28,500 bases of DNA from Erysipelotrichaceae bacterium (GCA_017561615.1 JAFZBT010000009.1:1-28500); one strand, 5' to 3'; shown: positions 13,529-22,193, numbered from the stretch's first letter. Numbers and translations are program-made. Notes: a model not told the origin generated them from the sequence alone.

Positions 13529-15874
13529 GCTGCTAACCTCTTCTTCCTTTCTCTCTTCAAGAATGCTTTCCTTCGGATCCAGAGCCCGGCGGCCCGGCCG
13601 GTCACGGGAACCATCATGAATCTTCAGCAGATTAAGCCTCAGGGCATTGCTGACGACGCAGAAGCTTGACAGGCTCATCGCCGCCGCTCCCAGCATCGGG
13701 TTCATGGTAATGCCCAGCCGGTTGTACAGACCGGCTGCCGCCGGTATCAGTAAGGTGTTGTATATGAGAGCCCAGAACAGGTTCTCCAGAATGTTGCGGT
13801 AGGTTGCCCGGGACAGCCTTATGGCAGCGGCGGCATCCCTGAGACTGCTCTTCATCAGCACCGCGTCAGCGGCGTCAATGGCCACATCCGTACCGGCGCC
13901 GATGGCAATGCCGATGTCGGCTCTAGTAAGCGCCGGGGCGTCATTGATGCCGTCTCCCACCATGGCTACCTTGCCGTGGGCCTGCAGCTGTCTGATGATC
14001 TCTTCCTTGCCTTCCGGCATTACCGAGGCGACCACCTCGCTGACTCCGGCCTGCCTGCCGATGGCCTGCGCCGTTGCCTCGTTGTCGCCGGTAAGCATGA
14101 CCACATGGATGCCCATGTTCCGCATTTCCTCAATGGCCTGCGGGCTGTCGGGCTTGACGGCGTCCGCTACGGCGATGATGCCCAGAAGCTTTCCTTCTTC
14201 AGCGAAGTACAGCGGTGTCTGCCCGGCTTCAGCCAGTCTGGCTCCCGTCTGTCTTGCTTCTTCATTTATCTCAGCATGCGCTGATATGAACCGGAGATTT
14301 CCGCCGCAGAGCTCTTTTCCCCGGTAGCGGCCGGTAACGCCGCTGCCGGAAAGCGCCCGGAAGTCTTCAATTTCACCGGATTCAATTCCCTTTTCTTCAC
14401 CATGGCTGACTATTGCCCTGGCCAGCGGGTGTTCGCTGCGCTTTTCCAGAGCCAGGGCCCGGTCAAGCAGCGCCTCTTCGCTGACGCCTTCCGCCGGATA
14501 CAGGCCGGTCAGTACCGGCTGGCCGGTGGTGATGGTGCCGGTCTTGTCAAGAACCACGATCTGAACATTGCCGGTTTCCTGCAGAGCTTCGGCGTTCTTG
14601 AACAGGATACCGTTTTTGGCGCCGACGCCGTTACCGACCATGATGGCTACCGGCGTTGCCAGTCCCAGAGCGCAGGGGCAGGAAACTACCAGAACCGTTA
14701 TCGCCCTGGCCAGGCAGAAGCCAATCGGTTTTCCCGTTAACAGCCAGATCACAAAGGTGATCAGAGATATGGCGATGACTGCGGGAACAAAGTAGCCGGA
14801 TATGGTGTCCGCCAGCCTGGCTACCGGAGCTTTGGTAGCGGCGGCGTCAGAAACCAGTTGAATGATCTGCGCCAGCGTGGTGTCCTCACCGACCCGGCTG
14901 GCCCGGCACTTCAGGAAGCCGGACTGGTTCAGCGTAGCGCTGGTGACTTCATCGCCTTCGCTCTTGTCCACCGGAATGCTCTCGCCGGTAATGGCCGCTT
15001 CATTAACGGCGCTCTGGCCCTCAATGACGATGCCGTCCACCGGAATGTTCTCGCCCGGGCGGACGACGAAGATGTCGCCCTTACTGACTTCATCGATGCT
15101 TACGGTCACTTCCTGACCGTCTCTTACCAGATTGACCGTCCGGGGAGCCAGCTTCATCAGGCTCTTCAGGGCGTTGGTGGTCTTGCCCTTGGAGTAGGCT
15201 TCCAGCATCTTGCCGACGGTGATAAGCGCCAGGATCATGGCTGACGACTCGAAGTAGAGCTCATTCATGTAGGCCATTGCTTGAACGTCATTGCCGTCAG
15301 TCACTGCCCTGCTCATCAGAAGCAGGATGACCACGGAATAGACAAAGCCGGCCATTGAGCCTAGGGCGATGAGAGAATCCATGTTGGGCGCCCGGTGCCA
15401 GAGGCTGCGGAAGCCGGAAACGAAGAACTTCTGGTTAATGACCATTACGATGGCGCACAGCACCAGCTGCACGATGGCGACGGCCAGATGGTTGCCCTCA
15501 AAGAAGGAGGGAAGCGGAAGGCCCAGCATCATGTGGCCCATGGAGAAGTACATCAGAACCAGCAGGAAAGCCAGCGAAGCGATCAGCCTTCGCCTGAGTC
15601 TCGGGGTTTCCCTGTCCTTCAGCGCTTCCTCTTCGGCAGCCAGCTTATCAGACAGCGATTTTCTCTCATCCCGGCCGCCTCTTAGGGAAGCTCCGTAACC
15701 GGCGTCTTCAACGGCCTTGATGATCTGCTGGCTGGAGGCCGTGCCTTCAACCGCCATGCTGTTGGTCAGCAGGCTTACCGTTGCGGAAGTGACTCCCTCA
15801 ACGGCGCTGACGGCCTTCTCCACGCGCACCTGGCAGGCTGCGCAGCTCATGCCGGTAACGTCATACTGTTCCAT
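13319..15874 (-). CDS. copA: Copper-exporting P1B-type ATPase with N- and C-terminal HMA domains
   Basis: 851 aa. Pumps Cu(I) out across the cytoplasmic membrane using ATP. In order: an N-terminal HMA domain with CAAC (11-14), membrane helices, the actuator TGES (297-300), the transport motif CPC (399-401), the phosphorylated DKTGT (D443), the SEHPLA motif of heavy-metal pumps (480-485), GDGINDAP, the last two membrane helices, then an extra C-terminal HMA domain with MMCPHC (C794, C797). Most CopA proteins end after the last helices, so the C-terminal HMA looks like a fused CopZ-type chaperone. GGGAGAAGG precedes the start, 20 bases after the HMA-like gene. An internal ATG at 13528 has its own ribosome binding site (separate entry). 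Confidence 0.95.
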   Translation of the reverse strand: MEQYDVTGMSCAACQVRVEKAVSAVEGVTSATVSLLTNSMAVEGTASSQQIIKAVEDAGYGASLRGGRDERKSLSDKLAAEEEALKDRETPRLRRRLIASLAFLLVLMYFSMGHMMLGLPLPSFFEGNHLAVAIVQLVLCAIVMVINQKFFVSGFRSLWHRAPNMDSLIALGSMAGFVYSVVILLLMSRAVTDGNDVQAMAYMNELYFESSAMILALITVGKMLEAYSKGKTTNALKSLMKLAPRTVNLVRDGQEVTVSIDEVSKGDIFVVRPGENIPVDGIVIEGQSAVNEAAITGESIPVDKSEGDEVTSATLNQSGFLKCRASRVGEDTTLAQIIQLVSDAAATKAPVARLADTISGYFVPAVIAISLITFVIWLLTGKPIGFCLARAITVLVVSCPCALGLATPVAIMVGNGVGAKNGILFKNAEALQETGNVQIVVLDKTGTITTGQPVLTGLYPAEGVSEEALLDRALALEKRSEHPLARAIVSHGEEKGIESGEIEDFRALSGSGVTGRYRGKELCGGNLRFISAHAEINEEARQTGARLAEAGQTPLYFAEEGKLLGIIAVADAVKPDSPQAIEEMRNMGIHVVMLTGDNEATAQAIGRQAGVSEVVASVMPEGKEEIIRQLQAHGKVAMVGDGINDAPALTRADIGIAIGAGTDVAIDAADAVLMKSSLRDAAAAIRLSRATYRNILENLFWALIYNTLLIPAAAGLYNRLGITMNPMLGAAAMSLSSFCVVSNALRLNLLKIHDGSRDRPGRRALDPKESILEERKEEEVSSMTRTMKIEGMMCPHCEATVKKALEAVEGVESAQVSHEKGQAIVTVSHEIDDSVLIKAVEDREYKVTGIE

Positions 15875-15894
15875 TATCCTTCTCCCGTTATTTT

Positions 15895-16104
15895 CTAAAC
15901 CAGTTCCAGGTCCGTCGGGGTAAACCCGGCGTCTTCAATGATCTCATAGATGTCCTCTACCGCCAGATCGGAGTCAACGACGATCTGCCTGCGGGCAGCA
16001 TTGACGCTGACATTGTCCGCGCCGGCATCGTAAAGAGCCTCTCTGATGATCCGCCCTTCCGCCTGAGAATGAAGGTCCTCAATCTTGATCTTATAGCTGA
16101 TCAT
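15895..16104 (-). CDS. HMA-like domain protein lacking the CxxC metal site
   Basis: 69 aa from ATG 16104. The predicted pattern (YKIKIEDL, helix, VSVNAARRQIVVDSD, helix, EDAGFTP) follows the ferredoxin-like fold of HMA domains, and the EDAGF end is typical. Where metal-binding members have MxCxxC, this one has EDLHSQAEG, with no cysteine anywhere in the protein, so it should not bind Cu(I) in the usual way. Three ATGs follow AGGAG (16118-16114); 16104, with 9-base spacing, is chosen over 16113 and 16110, which are too close. It is the first gene of the copper operon, 20 bases before copA. Confidence 0.75.
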   Translation of the reverse strand: MISYKIKIEDLHSQAEGRIIREALYDAGADNVSVNAARRQIVVDSDLAVEDIYEIIEDAGFTPTDLELV

Positions 16105-16161
16105 TTTCATCATCTCCTGTTGTGAACCTGTATTATCAGCATTCAGCTGATCTATAGCTTA

Positions 16162-16167
16162 ATTATA
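16162..16167 (-). promoter_or_regulatory. Probable -10 box of the copper operon
   Basis: TATAAT on the minus strand, 57 bases before ATG 16104. No good -35, and no CopY-type TACAnnTGTA operator was found nearby. Confidence 0.5.
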
Positions 16168-16195
16168 ATGGAAACAGGCACAGTTAAGTAAGAAT

Positions 16196-16204
16196 TGATA
16201 TAAT
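16196..16204 (+). promoter_or_regulatory. Extended -10 promoter for the alpha-galactosidase gene
   Basis: TGA-TATAAT, 30 bases before ATG 16235; no clear -35. It is divergent from the copper operon promoter. Confidence 0.7.
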
Positions 16205-16234
16205 GAAATCGACAATTCATCATTGGGGGTCACT

Positions 16235-18493
16235 ATGAACAATAAAGGACACATCATCTTTCAGGATAGCACCTTCCTGCTCAGAACCAGGAATTCTTCC
16301 TTTCTTTTCCGGATCAGCAGCTACGGACACCTGGAATTCATTCACTACGGTTCTCCCGTCAGCATTTCCGATGCTCTCGCTCTGGCGGACAAGAGGTCTG
16401 CCGGATACGGCGACAGCATCATCTACTGCGAAAGCGACCCCAGCTACTGCCTTAACCGCCTGCCTCAGCTCTGTCCGAGCCAGGGACGCGGCGACTACCG
16501 CGAACCGGCGGTAATTATCGTCGATGAAGACGGACACAGTCCTCTGGATCTCCGATACCGTTCTCACGAGATCTCCGCCGATGACACCGGCTATCCTACG
16601 GATCTGCCGGTCAGCCGCAGGGCCGATGAACTTCTGACGGTCACACTGACGGATGAACAGCGCCAGATCGATGTTCAGCTGTTCTTCAAGCTCTTCCATG
16701 AGGAAGACGTCATCGTCCGCAGCGCCCGGATCATCAACAATTCCACTAAAAAGCAGATGCTGCGCCGGCTGATGAGCAGCAGCCTTGACCTGATGGAGGA
16801 CGATCTGGTGGAAATGAGCTTCCATGGCGAATGGGCCCGGGAAATGGGCCTGACGGAAACGCCGATAACCGAAAGTGCCACCGTAAACTGCTCGCGGGTC
16901 GGCTTCTCTTCTTCCGGGTGCAATCCCGGCTATATTCTGCGTCGCAAGGACACCACTGAAGACGCCGGAAAGGCGTGGGGGTTTAACCTGATCTACAGCG
17001 GCAATCACTATAACAGCACTGCTCTCAATCACGTCGGCCTCTGCCGCACCATGATCGGCATGCTTCCGGAAGGCCTCAACTGGCTTCTGGAACCGGGAAG
17101 CAGTTTTACTGCCCCGGAGGCAGTACTGAGCTTCGCCGCTGACGGTCTCAACGGTCTTTCAGGGAACTTCCATGACTTCATCAACCGTCATGTCGTACCG
17201 GAATACTGGCAGTACCGCCACAGACCGGTGCTGATCAACAGCTGGGAAGGCTTCGGCTTCAGCTTCACTGAGGACAGCCTGCTCAGCCTCGCTGAACAGG
17301 CCGGTGATCTGGGCTGCGAACTGTTTGTTCTGGATGACGGCTGGTTCAGGGAAAGAAACAACGACCTCTCCGGTCTGGGCAACTATGATACCGACCTCAG
17401 CAAGCTGCCGGAAGGGCTCGGCGCCCTGGCTGACAGGATCCGTAAAAAGGGTCTGCAATTTGGCTTATGGGTGGAGCCGGAATCGGTCAGCGTGGAAAGC
17501 GATCTGTACCGCTGCCATCCCGACTGGGCCATTCACGATCCGCTTCATGACGATCTCTACGGCCGCCATCAGCTTTTGCTGGATCTGACCAGGAAGGACG
17601 TTCAGGACTTCATCGTGGAAAACGTCACCAGGATCATCGAAAAGACCAAGGCCAGCTACATCAAGTGGGACATGAACCGCCAGCTGCTGGCTGATGATCA
17701 GAACTATGCCCACCGCTACCTGCTGGGCCTCTATTCCGTGCTTGCGAGAATCTTCAGCCGCTATCCCCAACTGCTTCTGGAAAGCTGTTCTTCCGGCGGC
17801 AACCGCTTTGATCTGGGCATGGCCTGCTTCTCTCCGCAGATCTGGACTTCCGATGATACCGATCCGGTCGAAAGGATCAGAATTCAGAAAAACGCCAGCT
17901 ACCTCTACCCGCTGTCAATGATGGGCGCCCATGTAGCCGCGGAAGTCTCCGCTCAGTCTCTGCGCCGTACACCCCTTTCCCTGCGCTTTAATGTCGCCGC
18001 GTATGGGGATCTGGGATATGAACTGGATCTGGGAAAGCTGAGCGATTGGGAAAAGAAGGAAATCAGCAGACAGATCGCCTTCTACAAGCTCCATCGCCGT
18101 ACTTTCCAGTTCGGTCAGTTCCGCCGTTATAACCACGACTGCCAGCATGAACAGTTCAGCGTCAGTACTGATGAGGAAACCATTGCGACGGTCTTCCGCC
18201 GGCAGCTGCGCGTCGGCCCGGGATATGAAAAGCTGGTCATCCGCGGTCTGCCTGAAGGAAATTATGCCGTTCGTCCTGCTGAACAGTCTTATCAGGCTGC
18301 CCAGTTCAATCAGCTATTCGGCAGCGAAGAATTAAGCAGCCCGAAGGATGGCTGGCAGGCTACCGCCGCCGCTCTGGCCGAGGGTATCGTACTGAACAAT
18401 GTCTATACGGCCGCCGGCTACTCTCCGGAAGTCCGCATTCCGCTTGATTACGGTTCCGAAATGTATCTGGTCAGCGAAGAAAAAAAGAGATGA
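16235..18493 (+). CDS. Alpha-galactosidase, GH36
   Basis: 752 aa, no signal peptide, so it acts in the cytoplasm on imported raffinose-family or melibiose-type sugars, releasing terminal alpha-galactose. The GH36 marks are present: NSWEGFGFSFTE, LFVLDDGWF, FGLWVEPE, the nucleophile in IKWDMNR (D479), ESCSSGGNRFD, and the acid/base in WTSDDTD (D540). Length fits the long bacterial group (about 730-750). GGGGGT is 4 bases before ATG 16235; an in-frame TTG at 16223 is unlikely. No transporter or sugar regulator is adjacent, so the gene seems to stand alone. A terminator follows. Confidence 0.95.
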   Translation: MNNKGHIIFQDSTFLLRTRNSSFLFRISSYGHLEFIHYGSPVSISDALALADKRSAGYGDSIIYCESDPSYCLNRLPQLCPSQGRGDYREPAVIIVDEDGHSPLDLRYRSHEISADDTGYPTDLPVSRRADELLTVTLTDEQRQIDVQLFFKLFHEEDVIVRSARIINNSTKKQMLRRLMSSSLDLMEDDLVEMSFHGEWAREMGLTETPITESATVNCSRVGFSSSGCNPGYILRRKDTTEDAGKAWGFNLIYSGNHYNSTALNHVGLCRTMIGMLPEGLNWLLEPGSSFTAPEAVLSFAADGLNGLSGNFHDFINRHVVPEYWQYRHRPVLINSWEGFGFSFTEDSLLSLAEQAGDLGCELFVLDDGWFRERNNDLSGLGNYDTDLSKLPEGLGALADRIRKKGLQFGLWVEPESVSVESDLYRCHPDWAIHDPLHDDLYGRHQLLLDLTRKDVQDFIVENVTRIIEKTKASYIKWDMNRQLLADDQNYAHRYLLGLYSVLARIFSRYPQLLLESCSSGGNRFDLGMACFSPQIWTSDDTDPVERIRIQKNASYLYPLSMMGAHVAAEVSAQSLRRTPLSLRFNVAAYGDLGYELDLGKLSDWEKKEISRQIAFYKLHRRTFQFGQFRRYNHDCQHEQFSVSTDEETIATVFRRQLRVGPGYEKLVIRGLPEGNYAVRPAEQSYQAAQFNQLFGSEELSSPKDGWQATAAALAEGIVLNNVYTAAGYSPEVRIPLDYGSEMYLVSEEKKR

Positions 18494-18520
18494 CCATCTC
18501 TTTGTTCCTGATTATCCAAC

Positions 18521-18543
18521 ACCGCCGTCCCGGCGGTTTTTTC
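18521..18543 (+). terminator. Intrinsic terminator after the alpha-galactosidase
   Basis: ACCGCCG, loop TCC, CGGCGGT, then a run of T up to 18542. It abuts the stop codon of the convergent TfoX-like gene. Confidence 0.93.
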
Positions 18544-18857
18544 TAGCGCTTCTTCCTTCCGGCCGGCAGCTGTTCATACACAGCCCGGATCAGATCGGCC
18601 AGAAAAGCGCGGTCGTTCAGATCTTCCACCGCCAGCATTTCCCTGCCTCCTTCATAGGGAAGCTGCCTTTCCGCCTCCGGCAGCAGCTCTTCAGCTGCCC
18701 GGGTCGGCTTGATCAGAAAGCGGTCATCGTAAACGCCGCCGATGATCTTGCCGCGGTAATAGATGATGTATTCGCCCATCATCATCCGGTAGGTCACCTC
18801 GTCCAGCTCGGACAGCTGGTCAAGGACGTATTCAAGATATTCCCGGCTTGATGCCAT
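18543..18857 (-). CDS. TfoX N-terminal domain protein
   Basis: 104 aa. VTYRMMMGEYIIYYRG and IGGVYDDRFLIKPT are the hallmark of the TfoX/Sxy N-terminal domain. In gamma-proteobacteria the full-length protein controls competence genes; in Bacillota the single-domain form is common and its role is not established. GGAGG precedes ATG 18857 at 8-base spacing, and the gene lies 15 bases behind ispF, so they share a transcript. The C-terminus is rich in basic residues (GRKKR). Confidence 0.85.
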   Translation of the reverse strand: MASSREYLEYVLDQLSELDEVTYRMMMGEYIIYYRGKIIGGVYDDRFLIKPTRAAEELLPEAERQLPYEGGREMLAVEDLNDRAFLADLIRAVYEQLPAGRKKR

Positions 18858-18872
18858 CGTGCTGCCCTCCCG

Positions 18873-19349
18873 TTATTCCTTTTCTTCCAGCAGGCAGACG
18901 CTGAATGCCTGAACGCCTTCGCCCCGGCCTATGAAGCCAAGACCTTCTCCGCGGGTAGCCTTGACGTTGATCCTTTCCGGCTCACAGCGCAATACCGCTG
19001 CCAGATTCTCTTCCATCTGCTTTTTATAGGCGGCCAGTTTCGGCTTTTCAATCATGACGGTGGCGTCAACGTTGCCGATCCGGTATCCCTGAGCGTCCAT
19101 CATCTCAAAGACTCTTTCCAGAATGATCAGCGATGAGATCCCCTCATATGCCGGGTCGGTATCCGGAAAATGCGTGCCCAGATCGCCCAGACCCAGAGCA
19201 CCGATGATGCTTTCGGCGACCGCATGGGTCAGAACGTCGGCATCGGAATGGCCCAGAAGCCCCTTTTCATATTCGATTCTGACGCCGCCGAGGATCAGCG
19301 GGCGGTTTTCCACCAGTCTGTGAATGTCTGTTGCCTGTCCGATTTTCAT
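18873..19349 (-). CDS. ispF: 2-C-methyl-D-erythritol 2,4-cyclodiphosphate synthase
   Basis: 158 aa, usual length. Catalyses ring closure of 4-diphosphocytidyl-methylerythritol 2-phosphate, releasing CMP, in the MEP isoprenoid pathway. The metal ligands D8, H10 and H42 are in place (TDIHRL, LTHAVAES), with the GHSDAD substrate motif between. The conserved end normally TTTEKLGFTGRGEG reads TRGEGLGFIGRGEG here, a mild deviation near the CMP-binding site. AGAGGTGG is the ribosome binding site. No other MEP genes are adjacent. Confidence 0.95.
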   Translation of the reverse strand: MKIGQATDIHRLVENRPLILGGVRIEYEKGLLGHSDADVLTHAVAESIIGALGLGDLGTHFPDTDPAYEGISSLIILERVFEMMDAQGYRIGNVDATVMIEKPKLAAYKKQMEENLAAVLRCEPERINVKATRGEGLGFIGRGEGVQAFSVCLLEEKE

Positions 19350-19366
19350 ATTCCACCTCTGGTACT

Positions 19367-19375
19367 ATTCTATCA
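19367..19375 (-). promoter_or_regulatory. Extended -10 promoter of ispF
   Basis: TGA-TAGAAT on the minus strand, 17 bases before the ATG; close to the divergent promoter of the PfkB-like gene. Confidence 0.55.
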
Positions 19376-19384
19376 TGATTTTTG

Positions 19385-19393
19385 TGCTAAAAT
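19385..19393 (+). promoter_or_regulatory. Extended -10 of the PfkB-like gene, implying a leaderless mRNA
   Basis: TGC-TAAAAT ends only 6 bases before ATG 19400. Transcription normally begins about 7 bases after the -10 box, so the transcript would start at or beside the ATG. No ribosome binding site is present in front of the gene. Confidence 0.6.
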
Positions 19394-19399
19394 AGACGT

Positions 19400-20242
19400 A
19401 TGAACAGAGTTATCGTCATCGGAAACAGCTACCGCACGGAGGTCATCCGGCTCAAGGATTCCCTGTCAGCCAACAGGGCGCTTTCGGCCGGCGTCAACGA
19501 CTGCCGCAGCGGCGGTGCCTACAGCATCGCCTACAATCTGGCCGTTCTGGACACCGACACCTACCTTCTGACCAGACTCTCCTATGACAGCACCTCTGCG
19601 GAAATGATCCTGAATCTCGACAAGCTCAACGGCATGGTTTATGCCAACAATTCCGTTCTGCCCAAGACGCCCTCGAGGATCTATCTTATCGACAAATACA
19701 ACAAGGCCATCTCCCTTGACGATTTCACCTTCTCCGTTTACCCGGGCGTGGAGGACGGTTTCCCCATCCTTTCCTTTGAAGATGACGATTACGGCCTGAT
19801 CAAATACGTTAACACCAACTACTTCCTGAAGGCCGTAGCCACCTATCCCAACGTCAAGTGGGTCTGCTACAACAGCCTGCCGGAAAACAAGGTGCTCAAT
19901 CTGGTTGAAGGCGTGGTCTTTGACTACGACTACCTGATCCGCACCGTCAATGAGCGTGACATTCCCAACACCTGCTCCGAACTGATCAAGCACGGACTCA
20001 AGTGGATCCTGATCGTCGAAGAAGGACAGTTCATCAGCCATTATGACTATGCCGGCTTCCATCAGTACCGGAAGGACGAGCAGGGCGAGCACGTCGTCGG
20101 CTGCTTCGAGGCCTTCCTCAGCATGCTGATGGCCTGCCTGGCCAACGGTTACGATCTCGTATCGGCCATAAATCACGGCCTGAATCTGGCCAATGATTTA
20201 TCATATCAGGAGAGCGTTGTCCTCAAGAAGGAATTCTTCTGA
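19400..20242 (+). CDS. PfkB-like carbohydrate kinase family protein, apparently degenerate
   Basis: 280 aa. The order of elements follows PfkB sugar kinases: an N-terminal strand VIVIGNSYRTEV, a glycine motif SGGAYSIAYNLAVL (like GGxGxN-A), LTRLSYD (like GxVGxD), and a C-terminal segment VVGCFEAFLSMLMACL where kinases have the GAGDxF motif. The catalytic aspartate and anion-hole glycines of that motif are replaced (GCFEAF), so kinase activity is doubtful. The residue content is otherwise normal and the frame is intact, so it is not a decaying pseudogene. It has no ribosome binding site and may be leaderless. A flavin-reductase-like gene follows after 25 bases. Confidence 0.65.
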   Translation: MNRVIVIGNSYRTEVIRLKDSLSANRALSAGVNDCRSGGAYSIAYNLAVLDTDTYLLTRLSYDSTSAEMILNLDKLNGMVYANNSVLPKTPSRIYLIDKYNKAISLDDFTFSVYPGVEDGFPILSFEDDDYGLIKYVNTNYFLKAVATYPNVKWVCYNSLPENKVLNLVEGVVFDYDYLIRTVNERDIPNTCSELIKHGLKWILIVEEGQFISHYDYAGFHQYRKDEQGEHVVGCFEAFLSMLMACLANGYDLVSAINHGLNLANDLSYQESVVLKKEFF

Positions 20243-20267
20243 TCTTTAGAACAGGAGATTTGTCATT

Positions 20268-21209
20268 ATGAGTTCATTCAAGGATCTGAGGATAGTCGAT
20301 AACTTTTATCAGACTTCTTCTTTTTTTCCGATGCCGACCGTCTGCATCAGCACCGTCAATCCTGACGGAAGCCTGAACATCGGTTCCTATTCCCTCTGCT
20401 TCCCCTATTACATTGCCGGCAAGGACAGATATGCGATGCTGCTGGAATGCCGCAACACTTCCAACACCTGCATGAACCTGCTGCGTACCCACAAGTGCGC
20501 ACTCAACTTCATTCCCGATGACCGCGAGACCTTCCGGGAAGCGGTGCGCCTCGGTTTCCCCGGACCTTCCGAGGAAAAGATGAAGGACCTCAAGTTCCAG
20601 ATGGAAGACGGACAGGCTGACCCGGCTGACCCCAACCGCCCGCAGATCATCTCTTCGGCCTTCCAGGTATTTGAATGCACCTGGGCAGCTGATCTGGAAA
20701 ACGCCGGCAGATTCAAGGTCGAGGACATCGATGACGGTCACCCCGGTCCCTACAACGATTTCAACGGCATTACGTCCAAGTACGGCGCTCACTTCATCCT
20801 GCATGTTGACAAGATCCTGATGAAGGAAAAGTACTACGACGCCATCGTCAACGGCGTCAAGAAGGACAGTTTCCCGCCGGTTCCGGTCGATTACGGTTAC
20901 CGCGATTCCACCAATTTCTGGTACACTCCCTTCCCGAGATTCAGAAAGCCCATCGCCGAACCGATTCCGACCGCCAAGGAAGTTGACCTGGCTTCTCTCC
21001 GCTATGCAGCCAACCGCGCTGATGACACCGTCAAGTTCACCGATGATGCCCTGAAGAACTTCGTAAAGGTTCCCAGACCGTTCATCAAGACCGTTCTTAA
21101 CGGCTGCGTAGCCTGGGCCAAGGAAAACGGCGTCACCCTGATCACCGACAAGGAAGTCAAGATCATCAACGACAAGCGCAACGCCGAAAAACAGGCCAGA
21201 AAGAAATAA
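20268..21209 (+). CDS. Flavin reductase-like (FMN-binding split barrel) protein
   Basis: 313 aa. The N-terminal part (about 20-200) has the flavin reductase domain pattern: FPMPTVCISTVNPDGSLN, IGSYSLCFPYY, ECRNTSNTCMNLLRTHKCALNF, in which the last segment is a conserved helix and strand near FMN. The C-terminal 110 residues are longer than in simple family members, and end in lysine-rich sequence. Such proteins bind FMN and often carry electrons from NAD(P)H, but the substrate here is unknown. AGGAG lies 11 bases before the ATG. Likely co-transcribed with the PfkB-like gene. A terminator follows. Confidence 0.85.
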   Translation: MSSFKDLRIVDNFYQTSSFFPMPTVCISTVNPDGSLNIGSYSLCFPYYIAGKDRYAMLLECRNTSNTCMNLLRTHKCALNFIPDDRETFREAVRLGFPGPSEEKMKDLKFQMEDGQADPADPNRPQIISSAFQVFECTWAADLENAGRFKVEDIDDGHPGPYNDFNGITSKYGAHFILHVDKILMKEKYYDAIVNGVKKDSFPPVPVDYGYRDSTNFWYTPFPRFRKPIAEPIPTAKEVDLASLRYAANRADDTVKFTDDALKNFVKVPRPFIKTVLNGCVAWAKENGVTLITDKEVKIINDKRNAEKQARKK

Positions 21210-21216
21210 CCCCGCG

Positions 21217-21246
21217 AGTGCTGCCTTCGGACAGCACTTTTTCTTT
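21217..21246 (+). terminator. Intrinsic terminator after the flavin-reductase-like gene
   Basis: AGTGCTG, a loop containing TTCG, CAGCACT, then TTTTTCTTT. Confidence 0.93.
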
Positions 21247-21250
21247 GCCA

Positions 21251-21259
21251 TGCTATAAT
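21251..21259 (+). promoter_or_regulatory. Extended -10 promoter of the alpha/beta hydrolase gene
   Basis: TGC-TATAAT, 34 bases before ATG 21294, directly after the preceding terminator. Confidence 0.75.
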
Positions 21260-21293
21260 GGTTTCATAAGATACCACTCAAAGGAGCAAACCC

Positions 21294-22193
21294 ATGTACA
21301 ATTTCGTTTACACCTATGAAAACATGCCGAAATGGACGGACACCGCTGAGGGGGCCGAGATCCTGGAAATCGACCAGAACGTCCTTTATCCCTCTCTTTA
21401 TCCGCCGGTGACCTTCGCCGTCAAGAACGATTACCAGCTGCACATCCGCTTCATCTTTCCGGAAGGCCGCGATCTGGACAGAAAGTATCCTCTGATCATC
21501 CACGTCAAGGGCTCCGGCTGGGAAGAACAGAATCTGGAAAACTGCCTGGCGGGCTTTGAGCCCTATCTGCGCGCCGGTTACGGCTGCGCCGTTGTCCAGT
21601 ACCGGCCCTGGCGGGTAGCCAAGTACCCGGCTCAGGTCCTTGATCTCAAGACCGCTGCCCGCTACATTCTGAAGAATGCGGCTGATTACCCGATCGACGT
21701 CAACAACATCTTCCTGTCCGGCGATTCCAGCGGCGGACATACCGCCATCATGGGCTTTCTGACCTGGGGCGAACCGGTCCTCGATGATCTTCAGGAAAGC
21801 GATCCGCTGCCCGCTCTCAGGGGTCTGATCGACTACTACGGCGTTACCAACGTCCACAAGCTGGCCTATACCGAAACCGGCCTGGTCCAGCCGGATAACG
21901 AACTGCTGCTGGACATGCTGTTTGAAAAGCGGGATGAATCCGAATATGCTCAGGCCAACTTCGCCTGCTACAGCGACCTGCTGGAACAGCTGCCCCCGGT
22001 TCTGATCATGCACGGCAACAAGGACCGCCTGGTCTCCCTGGACCAGAGCATTGACCTCTACAACACCCTGAAGGCCCGCGGCGTAGACTGCCAGCTGTGC
22101 ATCGTCAACAACGCCGACCACGGCCGCTTCAGTTTCTGGCAGAAGCCGGTGACCGATCGGGTTCTGGAGTTTCTTAAGAAGAACACCCGCTGA
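21294..22193 (+). CDS. Alpha/beta hydrolase (esterase, BD-FAE/HSL-like)
   Basis: 299 aa, no signal peptide. The triad is readable: S145 in SGDSSGGH, D244 in HGNKDRLV, and H276 in NADHG. An oxyanion-type segment HVKGSGW precedes it in place of the HGGG motif. The fold arrangement resembles acetyl- or feruloyl-esterases and lipase-like peptidases acting on small esters; the substrate is unknown. AAGGAG lies 7 bases before the ATG. It is a single-gene transcript between two terminators. Confidence 0.88.
   Translation: MYNFVYTYENMPKWTDTAEGAEILEIDQNVLYPSLYPPVTFAVKNDYQLHIRFIFPEGRDLDRKYPLIIHVKGSGWEEQNLENCLAGFEPYLRAGYGCAVVQYRPWRVAKYPAQVLDLKTAARYILKNAADYPIDVNNIFLSGDSSGGHTAIMGFLTWGEPVLDDLQESDPLPALRGLIDYYGVTNVHKLAYTETGLVQPDNELLLDMLFEKRDESEYAQANFACYSDLLEQLPPVLIMHGNKDRLVSLDQSIDLYNTLKARGVDCQLCIVNNADHGRFSFWQKPVTDRVLEFLKKNTR

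Noticed and set aside
16114..16234. Copper-responsive operator (CopY or CsoR site) between the copper operon and the alpha-galactosidase
   Set aside because: No TACAnnTGTA or clear palindrome could be read; TACAGGTTCA is only a partial match.
16220..17032. Minus-strand open frame opposite the alpha-galactosidase
   Set aside because: Antisense shadow; the other strand encodes a full GH36 enzyme.
21264..22121. Minus-strand open frame opposite the alpha/beta hydrolase
   Set aside because: Antisense shadow; the other strand has a full catalytic triad, promoter and ribosome binding site.
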